A stretch of DNA of 64,000 nucleotides from contig JAHQIW010003841.1 of assembly GCA_019055375.1 (NCBI GenBank), forward strand, positions 62,001-126,000, written 5' to 3'. The stretch is from Parelaphostrongylus tenuis (lineage: Eukaryota; Nematoda; Chromadorea; Rhabditida; Metastrongylidae). Below the pieces are notes generated by a model. That model saw only the letters and a list, made by a program, of their open reading frames with translations, did not search any database and was not told the origin of the DNA. Below are positions 34,515 through 46,379 of this stretch, piece by piece. Positions within the stretch are counted from its first letter, which is position 1. Each line of letters begins with the position of its first letter. The translations under genes were made by a program, and so were the position numbers.

Positions 34515-36517
34515 TAGAGATTAGAGACGGGAGTAAATGACAGAAATTCATCGAGACTTAAGAGTTTCACGTAGATGTTTCGACATATCCACAGTCACAT
34601 CACAGAGAAACGTCTCTAGCACTATCACTGAAAAGACTTCGAGATCATTCACTTTGTCTGACGCAGTATCGAAACATAACTTTGCTAGTCTACACGGCAT
34701 CTACAGCACTGCCCTACCCATGCCACATCAACCACTATAGGAAAATAGTGCAGTTAACCCTCCGAGGAGCTGCGTTGGCAAAAAAGCGGCGTCGCGTCAT
34801 CGCTTACGTGGCACTCGCCAAGAACGGCACCTACGAGTCTTTGCAGAGACGTCATGGTGTATGTGCCTTCCACTTGAATCAGATTTGATGTCGTGCGACA
34901 CGCCACGGAAGGTACCGTTTAGGTCTTAGAAGATGAAATAAAGCAAATGCAGCTTCTGCTGAATTTTCGACGAGATTTTCAGGCGGGATAATGCAATTTT
35001 GTTACATATTTGATTCAAATATATTTTGTACTCTGTATTTAATCGGAAATCTAAAGTATTTCATTTAAGAACTTTTTTATTGAAAAAGCAGCCGTTTGAC
35101 CGTACAGCTTCTGCGCTCTCTCAATAAATTACTGCTCTGAAACAGCCGCGGAGAAATGTGATCTTGCTAATAGAGATCACCATCGTTCCAGTGCCATATT
35201 TGTCTCGAAGTGATAGATACCTTTGATTCGACAGGCCGGTGACTGCCTGTGCTGACAATGCAAGCAAAATATCATCTAAGAAACTTGTTGAACAGAATGA
35301 CCCAAATAAAGTAAGTATATGGCAGTGTAAAGTCCTATTTTCCAAAATGACTCAGAAATTCTTATTAAGTAGAAATCTGAACCAGATACTTACCTTTCAA
35401 AATTTGGTACAATTGCAACTCGTTCGTCAACGCTCGTGCATCAAATAGTAATCGAAATGAGAGCGATATTATTATTGCTCAAACACCACAGCTTTATTCA
35501 TGGGAATAACATTCGTTGAATTCACATTTCATCCACGGGACTTTGGTAGCCATACTGTGGCCATTCGGTTAACCGGTTGCCTGCCACGGGACCCAGGGGT
35601 GTGCCTCGCCCCGCCTCCTTTTCGCGACCCCTATCTACTTGCCAGAGAGAAGAAAGTCTTTGGCTGGGTGGACTGCGAATCAGATTGGTCTCTGTAGGCT
35701 TTAAAGAAGGCAAAAGCCCCGAAAGTTAGCCATGATCATTATTGTGCTCTACTACCATGAAATTCAAAAAATGCTAATACAATAACCTTGGATATTCTTA
35801 TCAAAAAAACACCGACTTAGTTTTTCTTGTTAAGTTTCACTAGCAAATGTCACCATGCGTCAGCTCATTTCTCTAGAAACGATGTGCCCCTTCAAATTAG
35901 TTTGATTTTCAGTGATAAAAATGGAAGTTTCTGCCCTATAAGTGCTCCTCATTCTAATTCATTTGATGTAAAAGAAGAAAGTTTTGAAAAAAGGGCCAAA
36001 GAGAAAAGAATTTTCGTGCTAGAAAACCCAATTTTTTTATGCAGGTTGGGCAGACTTCCGTGCTGTTGAAGAGAACTTGCATAGTCCAGAGTAATTCATT
36101 CATTTTAGTCCATTTACGAGAGTAGAGCGGTAGCTAAAGGCATTCTCCTGCACTGGCACATGTAGCTGTTGCTTCGACATCAACCCTTGAACATAATAAG
36201 TCCACGGACTTCTAATGGCTTTTATCTAGGCGATAGAAACACTGACGTGATAGGTGAGCAGCACAGCAAAAGTTACTGTGCAGGCCAAAAAAATGTTGAA
36301 AACCTTTTTCATCATATTATGGCAGTGAAATCTACCTTGATTTTGCTCTTTCTCTCATCTTTTTTTCGATTCTATGGTCGTTTTGTTCATCCAGAGTTTA
36401 CGTTATGACTATTTTGATTCATCGAATTATAAACAGAATGTTGCTCCCCGGTCGATAAAAAAGTTGAAATTACATGTAGAAAACCATGCGAAATATATTC
36501 TATATTTATTTCAGACC
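34515..36517. other. Mixed stretch: open segments, motif copy, dispersed repeat
   Basis: A GC-richer open segment at 34735-34888 (RGAALAKKRRRVIAYVALAK) could be coding but lacks splice support. At 35500-35740 a repeat includes CGGTTAACCGGTTGCCTGCC and a GAAGGC motif copy at 35697-35729. No confident gene is present. Confidence 0.35.
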
Positions 36518-36785
36518 ATGGATAGGTCGCCAACTGTAGAACAAATTCGAGCGATTTTCCCGGACGAGTCTAAAATGGATCGTAGCGCAACAGCGACATC
36601 CCGCAAAATCAGCAGGTTATTTGGCCCAAATTTGCTGAAGAACGTACAGTACGGTGATCGTTTCAGTCCGCAGAGGAGATGAGAGCCTTGAGGCTGAAAA
36701 TGAGGAACGCAGTGCTCGGCCATTGAAAGTTGACTACGACCAAGTGAGAGTAATCATCGAAGCTGATACTCACAGAAATACATGA
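36518..36785 (+). pseudogene. Mariner transposase N-terminal fragment
   Basis: From ATG 36518 the plus strand encodes MDRSPTVEQIRAIF, the usual mariner start, then degraded helix-turn-helix sequence. After a shift of frame it reads GDESLEAENEERSARPLKVD and QVRVIIEADTHRNT before TGA at 36783-36785. A TGG-to-TGA change and a frameshift lie near 36640-36675. Nothing downstream of the DNA-binding region remains. The TTTATTTCAG just upstream of the ATG is probably coincidental. Confidence 0.75.
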
Positions 36786-37281
36786 TTAATATTTCCTATT
36801 TTGATTAGTGGCGGCGTCTTTGAGCCTATCTATGATTATTTAAAAATTTCCGGCCCGAAACTACCATTACTGTTGCACCACCCTAATAGAAGTACTGATG
36901 TTATTAGCTGCCACGGCACTGTGTAAAGTGTAACGGGATATTCAAGTCGACTTTACACTTTGGGGACATGTTTCCACGTAACATGAGTTATTTTTCAACA
37001 ATAATATATTTAGCAGTAGTCTTAAAGAGCTGGATACAGATCTAAGGAAGCTAGTATTTCCTGGCAGTAATGAAATAAGAAAAAGATTTTGTCCTTTTTT
37101 CTTACTGGCAGTAACGAATTTCATTTTCTCTTACGTAAGGAATCAGGTCAGGATGGATAGATGTGCTATTCGCAGTGAAAAGCAAGTGTTGATGAAATAA
37201 GTTATGTGAGAAGTAACGAAGCTGAAAAATATGACATTAGGCAATAGTGGTGAAAGAAATCCTCTGCTAAGGATATAACTT
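36786..37281. other. No gene; small hairpin
   Basis: A short inverted repeat (GTGTAAAGT near 36921 and ACTTTACAC near 36950) is present. Nothing else was recognised. Confidence 0.4.
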
Positions 37282-37303
37282 TTTTTGAGCCGTTAGGTCT
37301 AAT

Positions 37304-37347
37304 GGCATACAGGCGCCTGTTTCGTCCCATTGGGGCTCATCGGTACC
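37304..37347 (-). ncRNA. Type-I hammerhead ribozyme (HHR-3), one core change
   Basis: On the minus strand: stem I GGTA (37347-37344) pairs with TGCC (37307-37304); core CCGATGA (37343-37337), which differs from the consensus by T-to-C at the second position; stem II GCCCC/GGGAC with one mismatch and loop AAT; GAAA (37323-37320); stem III is the 10-nt palindrome CAGGCGCCTG; then TA with predicted scission after 37308. The architecture is complete but the core change is expected to weaken or abolish cleavage. Confidence 0.65.
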
Positions 37348-37399
37348 ACCCTTCCCCGGTTCGGATAGGGATCGGGGATCGGCTGAAAAGAGTTAGAGT

Positions 37400-37440
37400 G
37401 GTACTGATGTGTCCCAAAAGGATGAAACAGGCTCCTATCC
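37400..37440 (+). ncRNA. Hammerhead relic (HHR-4)
   Basis: Plus-strand counterpart of HHR-3 in the right arm: stem I GGTA, core CTGATGT (last A changed to T), stem II GTCCC-AAA-AGGAT, GAAA, then CAGGCTCCTA with part of stem III lost. Here the second core position is the consensus T, so the two arms carry different lesions. Confidence 0.6.
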
Positions 37441-37466
37441 AAGACTAGACCTAATAGCTCAAAATA

Positions 37467-40400
37467 TATTCTAATCGATTATATCATTTTGAGCGGGTCT
37501 ATGAAAAAGCAGTCGACAGAGGAAATCTTTTGTGACATATATTTTTCAAAGTGCCAGAATTTTTTTTAGCCGCGCATTTTGAGCCAAAATGATTATATGG
37601 CTTACTGAAATTTGAGCATTGTCCTAATGAAGCACTCGAAAGGAAAGGTGTGATTTTTCAAAGTATTTTAAAAAAAACCGAAGTTATCCACTGTGTATTC
37701 CTATATGTTTTATCTACCCGTAATGGTATATAGCAGCTCTTTGAAATTCATTGCTATTGCTACTTGAATGATCCTCTGTTCGTCCACCTCCTAACAAGAA
37801 TTAGTATCATCCAGTTTCACTGTGATTACGCGCTAACATAGTAACCTACATTATATATACACATATATATACATATACATATGTATATATATATATATAT
37901 TCGGAGAATATCATGCCAACTTATCCTTCAAACTGTCCTCAACAAAAGGTATATTCATTTCTACTTCTCTCCCACCACATAGATTGATGGACGCAGCGAA
38001 AGACGTGATATGAATTGAACAGTGGAGACGTCGTTTCATGTATCACGTAATCACTCCGTTTTCTAAAAATTCTGGTACCATCAATAATCCTACTTTTGTC
38101 TTTGCAGATATCGATATTCTTGTCCGTTAATGCTGATGATCTGTAAAAAAATCATTCCTATCGTGGAATGATCATCAAACATGTTCAAATCGAAGCTTCT
38201 TTTATAGGAAACAAACTCAGAAAAACACCAGATTTTTGATTGTTTGCTTATATGCAGATTGGTTTTATTTGGTGTGCAAATGTAACGTGTTAGACGACTC
38301 ATAATCAGTTAGTAGCACATTCAATGGCGATGTTGCGATGGCGTCATCCTTGAAAGTTCGTCTTTTTGAAAATTCCTCACTTAATTCTTATTTTTAACTG
38401 AAGACTTATGATGTTTTAGAGTGTGCGTCTAAGAGAAATCGCTAACTATGATCACTACGCAGGCGCAGAAATGTTTCTATCCCAACTATTTGGCATCGCA
38501 TACGGCATTATTTTTGATAAGCGATTCGTTGTTTCCCGATTTTAAATCGCCATTGGCTTTTGTCTTGCTTGGAATGAGAGGATACCGACCTAAATGTACT
38601 CCAAGTAAGCTTTACATAATCTGCGCACCTTCGTTCGGATGTGGGAGCATTATGTGAGAGCTACAAATGTCACAGAGAACACAACGAGAAATTAGGTGCA
38701 ATCCACCTAGCAAGAAAGCCCAATTTAGATATTTTGAAAAGAGTAGTAACATTTCATCTTCCTCTCACACGGCCATTAGCTGCAGTTTATCTGATTTCTG
38801 CCTAACAAATTCTTTAGTAATCCTTATTTTTTTTCTTGCACGTCTCGGTCAACGTTCTTTTCCTGTAACGGACTCTCATCAAGGAGTACAGTGGGCACCA
38901 GTTGTCAGCGCAGGTGTATCCGCCGCCACATAGTATCTCGTCATGAGGTCCATCACAACACCATTGCCTTCCGCACCTTAGATGCTCGAATTAACTATTT
39001 GACATAAATCTTAGTACTCATGAGCACATCCAAAATATACTACACGGCCAATATATACAAATGAACAATGCCTGCACTCCTATGCAGTGCTCAGCTGCAA
39101 TATGGAATGTGCATTTCTTACTGCTTCCATCCCTTACAGTGTTCGACTAGCATATCTTTAAGGAAATTTGAATTCAACTTACTTTGTGAGCTTAATGCAG
39201 CGGCCAATCCAACAAAGTCCTTGTCTGGGAGGAACAGTTAGGCACACATAATATGCAAATGAAAGTTGCTATGCTGAAAGATGACATATGCAGTACTTAC
39301 TAGTTCTCCTGGAACGCTATTGCTCCTCCAAACGCAGAAATCTTCCGCAGTCTGTAAGTCGCCATTTTTTCCTCGTAAAGGTCAACTTTAAACAATTGGA
39401 AATAATTAGATGAGTGCCATAAATTTAGTTATAATGAGAGTTATTCAATTATTGGTATTGCATGCAACATGCATCAGGATTTTTGACGAACCGTTCATTG
39501 CTTTTTTTTTCCCCTTGTATGACATCTCTTGGGCTCTATATAAAATAAAAGAAGGTCAGGACTAAGACATATTGTAATATTCCTCGTACAGTTCACTACA
39601 AGTGATGGAACGTCAAATACAGCATGACTGCGTAGTAAACTAGTGTTTTCACAAAAGACATGTATGTGTATATATGTATGTATGTACATATATACACATC
39701 ACAGAGGAGATCAATTGCTCGTCTTTCCTATACAGTGACTTGTGTTCCAAATTCATTCATGGTGTGGGTACTACTACTATATTACACAAGTTTTGTAGGA
39801 GTTTGCAAATCCCTAAGTGACTTTGGTGACTCAGGAGCACGGCCTGAGCAGACCAGAGTCACGTGTGTATTGTAGACCGCATCGCACTGCTACACCTTTT
39901 CCTTGGGAAAACGTCGAGATGAATAAAGACCTTTTTGTGCTCACACTTTTCATCCGTTTCCATTGTAATCAAATAGAAAAATTACTCAACCCGAGGTTTA
40001 TCGTAATATCATTTTACATCTATTCGTTAGGGCGTTAGCAATACACATTTCTTCGGTTCATGGAAACACCAGAGCATCTGTGTATGAGACCTGTCGAATG
40101 GCATTTTTGAGCTGAGCGAAGTGGAGATCCACGGGCTCACTCATGTCTGAAAAGAAGTGTATCAGTGAGTACTTACCATTTCTACATTCTTTGTCGATAT
40201 ATTAGGACTAATCTAAGAAAAAAAAATAAGATTATAAGACGATTGATAGTAGAATATGCTCTCACTTGCAAATCTGAATTCAGATACCCTTATTTACGAA
40301 CTGCAATTAGCTGTAACATTTGTTTCTTAGAATCAGTCACCATGAACAAACGTAATCCTTGATATTGTAATTTCAATGGAGAGATCACGTACACTCTTGT

Positions 40401-41149
40401 GGAAACTAACTCCAAATTTGCGGTTTTAGGTGTTAATTGGCGGCTCGTTTCGTTATAAGACATGCTTGGAAACCCATCGACGCTTGTGTTTTCTGCACTA
40501 AAACGAATCATCTATGGAGAATAACACTAAGGAGCGGGGCAAGTCAAGCGAAATACTCGACCTTTTTCCTTGTTCATTCCATTTGTATACTGAAAACTAT
40601 GCTTTCTAGAACTTTCACGGTATGCAAATATAAAATTGTGTTGATTGGCATAACCTTGTTTTGTAAAATTCAGAAAGTTCTACAGATTTTCTGGGCCATT
40701 CATTGTCGCCGGATAATGCATTATCTAATATTCGCACTGTGGTCTGTTTTGTTTTCCATCAGTGTGGATATCATTATTGACGCTTAATCTTTTGTAATTA
40801 CTCTTCAATCGTTTTGACTTGAGGCTCCTACATTGAGAATCATTCGCTTGAAATATATTTTCAACATAATTCGATGTGCGGATGTACATCGCAGTTCTTC
40901 AGCATGCCAGGTTTAGCTTATCGTTTGATTTCCCAGTAATTTTTCTTGTTAGAAAATCTCTGTGATTTGAGTTTGTCTAGACCTTCATTGTTGAACACGA
41001 TCCTTTCGATTTTGCGTGCTGCTAAAGATTGTTCTGAAGAATTTTCATGGAACATGACTTAATATAGCGATGATGTGAAGCAACGAAGCATTTTTCAACG
41101 AATTCACAGGTTATAATTCAACAATCTAGTAACATAATAACGTGTTTTG
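37467..41149. other. Long stretch without a supported gene
   Basis: A TA/TACA microsatellite occupies about 37850-37901 and a TGTA/TA-rich tract about 39660-39698. 37610-37660 repeats part of the 31-kb hammerhead unit. Open frames at 38448-38657 and 38667-38933 have weak splice context only (CCAA|GTAAGC near 38606). No family is recognised. Confidence 0.35.
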
Positions 41150-41153
41150 AGCC

Positions 41154-41290
41154 TTTTATGAGATCTGCAGCGGTACATATACAGTACTAGACAGCTGGTG
41201 TTTCGCCCTTGCAGGCTCATCAGCAACTCGGTGCCTTTCGACTTAGTCGATCCGTCGCAGAGCGATAAACCACGAAATGTTACGCAACTT
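41154..41290 (-). repeat. Hammerhead-bearing repeat, copy at 41.2 kb
   Basis: The plus-strand blocks GAGCCTTTTATGAG, ACAGCTG, TTTCGCCCTTGCAGGCTCAT and CCTTTCG(A/G) are shared in order with 42366-42480. Spacing is conserved, so these are two copies of one element. Confidence 0.7.
41180..41232 (-). ncRNA. Type-I hammerhead ribozyme (HHR-5), intact core
   Basis: On the minus strand: core CTGATGA (41223-41217), stem II GCCT/GGGC with a GCAA tetraloop (41216-41205), GAAA (41204-41201), stem III CACCAGCTG with two outer base pairs, then TC, with predicted scission between 41190 and 41189. All invariant core bases are present. Stem I next to the core (GTTG with TAGT) relies on G-T pairs and is weaker than in the sister copy at 42.4 kb. 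Confidence 0.65.
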
Positions 41291-41634
41291 TGAACAAAAA
41301 GTCCAGAGATATTAGCGAGAACAGTATACTGAGTCGCTCATCATGCTGTGAACATATCATGACACCTGATCGCTAACGGCTATTACCAAGGTCTCACTAC
41401 TAACGAGCACTGCGTGAGTGACACTACTGTTTTTTTTTTGTGATTTTATGACGCGTACCTGGACAAAACGATAAAATATTCGGTCGAGGGTTGGCAGAAG
41501 TTGTACAATATCTATAATATTCATTGAACGAAGTAACCCTTGCAATACTTATACCATTCTTGACACCATGCTTAGTGATATAACCGCTCCGTCATATCCT
41601 GCTTGATCATGCTCAGATCTCCAGGATACCTTTA

Positions 41635-42063
41635 GTGGCAAGAAATTTCATGTATTTAAGAGGTTGGCGCTATAGCAGGTGTAATTCTAGATGTGATCAT
41701 TGTAAACTACAGAACCGTCTTCATATGCAGGTCGAAAAAACAAGAATTGTTCACATCTTATACAACCACTTTTTTATAATTGTTCACGAGCCTTCGATAC
41801 AGCCCCTTTCTTTTATAACAAAAGGGGATCGTCCATTGCTAACTTGCCAAGAGACCCAAATTTCTCAACTAGTTCAAGAGTCTTATGTGTGTCCTGTTTC
41901 TTTTACAGCAACAGGTAGTCTTGTACTGACTAAACCTTCGAATTCCGACCGACAACATGAGGAAGTGCTGGCCAATGCGTTGAAGAGGATGGTCATAAGA
42001 TGTCTAGATGCTCAATCTCTTACTATCCTAAATACGAACTGTACGATTTCTTACCAACGATGA
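41635..42063 (+). CDS. 142-codon open frame, doubtful
   Basis: The longest undisturbed plus-strand frame outside repeats in this part of the window, but its first codon is not ATG. A good acceptor (CCTGTTTCTTTTACAG) near 41911 precedes ATGSLVLTKPSNSDRQHEEV and CLDAQSLTILNTNC, so the last 50 codons could be a terminal exon. No motif, signal peptide or family is recognised. Confidence 0.2.
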   Translation: MARNFMYLRGWRYSRCNSRCDHCKLQNRLHMQVEKTRIVHILYNHFFIIVHEPSIQPLSFITKGDRPLLTCQETQISQLVQESYVCPVSFTATGSLVLTKPSNSDRQHEEVLANALKRMVIRCLDAQSLTILNTNCTISYQR

Positions 42064-42365
42064 TTTTCTCTGTTTCCTTTCCAAAGGAACTTTTTCATTT
42101 GAGCGCCAAAGCTGGGTATCTCCGGCTTTGCAGTAGAGATTCTGACAAACACTGCGATTCTCTTATTTAGCATTTGTGATTTTCACTACTGTGTTTTTGA
42201 TAATCATTTCTTTTCGTGAGTCGTAAGTATATGACCGTGTTTGGCACAAAGGTTTGCCAGCATATTTGCTCTATAATCTCTAAAATTACCTTTACTCTCA
42301 ACTGCCTGTAAAGAGCTCGTTCAGAAAGAGTAGCAATTTGATAATGTGATGACATGATCACATGT

Positions 42366-42650
42366 GAGCCTTTTATGAGGTCTGGTTCGACACATTTACA
42401 ATTTAGACAGCTGCTGTTTCGCCCTTGCAGGCTCATTAGTAAACTGGTACCTTTCGGTTTGGTCAATCCCTAGAATGGAGATATACCTGTACTTATGAAG
42501 GAATTAGCGACTTCGCCTTCGACGAAATAGGAACGACGAACCGACGAAGTAAGGTGTAAGCCCTTGCGAGGAATCGGTTGAAGCGAAAGGCATCATGCTA
42601 CTCATAGACTTAAAGAGGAAAACAGCAGCTGTTTAGTACTGTATAAGTAC
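42366..42650. repeat. Inverted pair of 41-kb-type hammerhead repeats
   Basis: Left copy 42366-42480 matches 41154-41290. A reversed, more decayed copy lies at about 42545-42650; it shares ACAGCAGCTGT, TAGTACTGTATA and GCCTTTCG blocks with the other two copies. No protein. Confidence 0.65.
42399..42446 (-). ncRNA. Type-I hammerhead ribozyme (HHR-6), one core change
   Basis: On the minus strand: stem I CAGTTTA (42446-42440) pairs over 7 bp with TAAATTG (42405-42399); core CTAATGA (42439-42433) has one change (G to A); stem II GCCT/GGGC with GCAA loop; GAAA (42420-42417); stem III CAG/CTG with loop CAG; then TC, with predicted scission between 42406 and 42405. The fold is complete and better paired than HHR-5, but the invariant G is lost, so it is probably inactive. 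Confidence 0.7.
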
Positions 42651-43924
42651 CTTACTAGCCGTCAAATAATTCTTGGAATATGTTGTCATGCTACCAGGTT
42701 ATCAGATTGTTCCCGGAAAAGTCGTTTCCTCACTTCGGTTACCCCGTTAGTATTTACTTGAATTCGAACAAGCCCCCCCCCCCCTCATTAATGCTGCCAT
42801 CAAAACCTAGTTTGTGTTAGTCTTGAGACCTCGTTTTTTGAATTTGGCATCTTTTTGTGCTTTTTTAGAAAAAGATCTTGTGCGAATGAGACGCTGGTCT
42901 AATTAGGTGTGAAATTTTGGGTCTATGATGACATTGGTTAGGTGAAATCGTCTGTCTACGGCATACTGTAGGGTACAAACTGTTGCATTTTTTTATTGGA
43001 AATTTCATACGTTGGACTTCAAATGATTACACAATAATTAGAGCTTCCAGGACTCAAGATTTTGCTCATCACTGCTAATCGAAGAATCCGCTTACCTTGT
43101 TAATCCCGCTTTCAACCGCAGATCTCAAGGTGACGCTCATCAAGCATTTTCACTGAGCCAAACTTGAATGAAGTCACTGTTGATGGCAGCCGATGTATAT
43201 GGCAAAAACTCTGGAAAATTTTATTAATTTTATTAGAACTCTTCAACCGCTTCTTCATGGAATCTCGTGTCGTAGACATGTAAGGGTAGATTCTACGACT
43301 TGTTTTTTTCCATTGATTTCCATTCGTAGAAGTCCAATTTTGGTCATTATTAATTCGAAGAAGTCGGTTCTTTGGTCAAGCTAATGCGGACGAGGGCACC
43401 AATATTTTTCTACCAGATCTTAATAATAGTTTAACTCCATTTGTATAAAGTGCTCCTATTGATCGGTGTTTTCTGGCCTCGACTAGGCCAAAACCACATA
43501 TATAATCCCTTAGCCTGAATTTCTGGATACTCAACAAACGTTGGAAACGAGAGTACATGGGTTGTAAATACGTGATGTCACCATGGTCGCTTAATTAAGA
43601 CTGCCTTTAGTAGGCCTTCAGGTTCTAGCTGTGTATTTATGCACGAATTTACTTTTTGCAACTTATCGAGGCCTCTCTCTAGGTTAACAAAAAGATACCA
43701 ATCATCTCTATCATTCACTACGAGTAGTATTCGCAAGAGTTTGGAGAGCTTTTGCACACATGTTGAATATACTCACAGGCACATTGTAGGCCTTTCACAG
43801 TGCTGATAAAAAGCACATTTCTTCGAAGACAACGCATCGCGTCCCTATCAGCTGCGTAGACTCATATCCATACATATATATATATATTATTATATATATA
43901 TATATATCCATCACTGTTGAGTGA
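42651..43924. other. No gene recognised; C homopolymer and TA tract
   Basis: A run of 12 C lies at 42773-42784. A TA microsatellite occupies about 43872-43908. No exon is supported. Confidence 0.4.
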
Positions 43925-43929
43925 TATAA

Positions 43930-44005
43930 GGAACGTCAGAGGGGATTCGAATCTGCATTTTCCCTTTGCGGGGGCGCGTGCTAACCATATCGCAAAAGGG
44001 GTGGT
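43930..44005 (-). repeat. tRNA-like relic (second tRNA-derived family)
   Basis: On the minus strand a box A-like GCGATATGGTTAGCACGCGC and a box B-like AGATTCGAATCCC are about 40 nt apart, and the downstream CTGACG matches the acceptor side of the unit at 50419-50489. The T-stem does not pair well, so this is a decayed tRNA-derived repeat. Confidence 0.4.
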
Positions 44006-45200
44006 AGTGATGCCGCACGTTTACTTCAATGTTGCGCTCAAAATTTCCATAGACATCTTGATTAACTATGTTAGCTAGCTTGTCTATGCTAAGATGCGAA
44101 GAAATGTAGATTGCATTAGCTTATCCAATTGACGTTTCGCCTCCTCTACTTTATTCACAGCACGATTTCTTCTGTTTTGAAAAAAAAATGGAAGATGTAA
44201 ATAATAGAATCTGCGCAATGAACGTGGTTATTAGACAACAAAGGATGATTTTTAGATAATCATGGTACATAATCAGGAGCTAGGACAATAGATTTATAGG
44301 ACACCTTCGATCCTCTCAGATGTCACTCGTTAAAGGAATAGATTAGTGTCATAGTTGGCGATCGTGTGGCAAAAATACAAATAGGAATATGGCAGGGTTT
44401 GAGCTGTTGCTGATGATACTTGTTGAACAATATTACAATTTTAGGGCATTATCTAGCGAAATAAATAGACTGCCAAAAAACTAACAAACATCTTTTTACA
44501 TCACAGTGGGGCTTCACAAAGGCTCAGCTAACAAACACTTGCGCTTTTCACTTCTGCATATCAAGGAGTTTTCTTTTTAGCAGGTGCAAGGTTAGTTATT
44601 GTTGTTGTCCCATTACTAGTAATAGCAGTCCAGGCCTAAGTACACGTACGTCCACGTTCTCAAGAAGGCGGTGTCGCCGAAACGTTAGCCAGTGTTTTGC
44701 TGTCACTACCATTACAACTACAGTTGCCAACCTAGCGTTAGCTGAAAAGATGAGTCTTTGATATTTATATGTATTGACTTTGATGGCGAGGTAAGAGAGA
44801 GTCGATTTTTTGGATCTATAAGGTTTCAGCATTTTTTTTCTACTGATGAATTCCCTTGTTGCTATGTGCTACCTTTGTTTATTAAGACGTTGCTATTTAC
44901 ATTCCCATCATCGGCGTGACATTCTACATATCACCGTATTATCACTGTTGTGTCGATATCGTTGTTTGTGAATTTTTTTTAGATTTTTTGAGTTTTCTGA
45001 ACCACTACGACGGAATTACCCAATCAGTGTTATGTATACTTACAACTGCGTTGATATTAAACTTTTATATTAGTTGATAAAAGTCTTTTCCTTTCATTAA
45101 AACACAGTGGTCAATCAGGCTATCGAAGGAAATACCAAAAACCTTAATATACGAAAATATAAAAAGGATGGATAAAATTTTTTTCACTCATGCTAAAAGC
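44006..45200. other. No gene; GAAGGC motif copy
   Basis: 44655-44687 carries AAGAAGGCGGTGTCGCCGAA followed by ACGTTAGCC, a motif copy with a 4-bp GGCG/CGCC stem. Nothing else is supported. Confidence 0.4.
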
Positions 45201-45204
45201 TAAT

Positions 45205-45212
45205 ATATCATA

Positions 45213-45243
<31 letters not shown>

Positions 45244-45272
45244 GCATAATATATACATTACATATATAATAT
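45205..45272. repeat. TA microsatellite
   Basis: Alternating TA with interruptions, visible directly in the sequence. Confidence 0.9.
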
Positions 45273-46379
45273 AGCTAAAAAGACTACAAAAATAAGGAAA
45301 AAAAACTGAAAGACGTTGTAGGCCAGCAATGACGATTATTCAAAAGCACTGCACGTATGCCCAAGGTTTCTTTGAAAAATACACAAAATTTGTAAGTCCA
45401 GAAAGAATTCATAGCACAGTACGAGAGCAACAATAGATACATTGAAAGAATCCGATTACTTACTTTACATCGCCCAATAAATTTTTCCCACTAGCCCGTC
45501 AAAAAGCGCATCAAACCTAATACATTCGAATGGAGCATCAATACCGACATACACCCGACTAAGCGCGCACAGGAGACATGCAATAATACAGAAGATTTCG
45601 ATGTAGAAGTAATCAGCGCAGCTTAGAAACGTAAAACCAAATCAAGCAGGACTATTGAGAATTTTTGAATTTATAACGAAAAAATTGAAAATGAAGGGGT
45701 GGAATGAGTCGCTGTCATCCCAAGGGCATCAGACCGCTTTCTGAACTTAAACCGGGTTTGGTACTCGCCCTTGTAAGACGAGGTACGGGAGGTCCGAAGC
45801 AGGACTAGAGAGCCATTAAGCACTTTTAAAATGGTGAACACTTGATAGAAGCTTATCAGTATGCGACTCAACATTTACGATGAATATCGTCCAATCTATT
45901 TATGAAAGTTTTCGGCGGAGAAATGCACGTCAGTTTCATTCGTCCGGGCCCTGAAAAAGGCAATCCCGTCAAAGCAGCGACTTCCACTGGACAGTTTGTG
46001 TCTGCCCATCACGAAGAACGGGTGCGAAACACCAGAAATCCCTCACTTATCTAAGATAGCCATGTTACTTCATTGTCGTTCGTTTCACATTATACCAGTG
46101 ACTTATTACAAGCGATATTCACCTCCCAATTCAGTTGATTTTCACTCTTCACTGGTAGTTAAGAATGCCACCTGTGTAGACGCAAGTTTGCTTCTCTTTC
46201 CAGTATTCAGATGACGTCTCCTTCAATAGACAGCAGCGGTGACGGACGTGGAGGAATCAACGACGTAGGTGAAATCTTAAATACAGGCCCTTTTTTCTCT
46301 ATATTAAGTCTCTGTTTCTTTGTACATATACTATACTATATACCTATTATATATATATATATATTATTATATATATATC
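45273..46379. other. No confident gene
   Basis: A minus-strand open segment near 45690-45870 (SSYKGEYQTRFKFRKRSDAL) has coding-like composition but no strong splice sites. A GAAGGC-type motif relic lies at 45950-45985. A TA tract begins near 46330. Confidence 0.3.

Larger units (their letters stand above)
37285..37466. repeat. Inverted pair of hammerhead-bearing repeats
   Basis: Arms at about 37285-37356 and 37390-37466 are reverse complements with mismatches, ending in TTTTGAGC and GCTCAAAA and sharing TTAGGTCTA and GCCTGTTTC. Each arm carries a hammerhead motif, on opposite strands. The spacer (CCCCGGTTCGGATAGGG and following) is about 33 bp. It encodes no protein. Confidence 0.75.

Noticed and set aside
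34615..34690. Further hammerhead (CTGACG...CGAAAC)
   Set aside because: The last core A is missing and no stem II or stem I can be formed.
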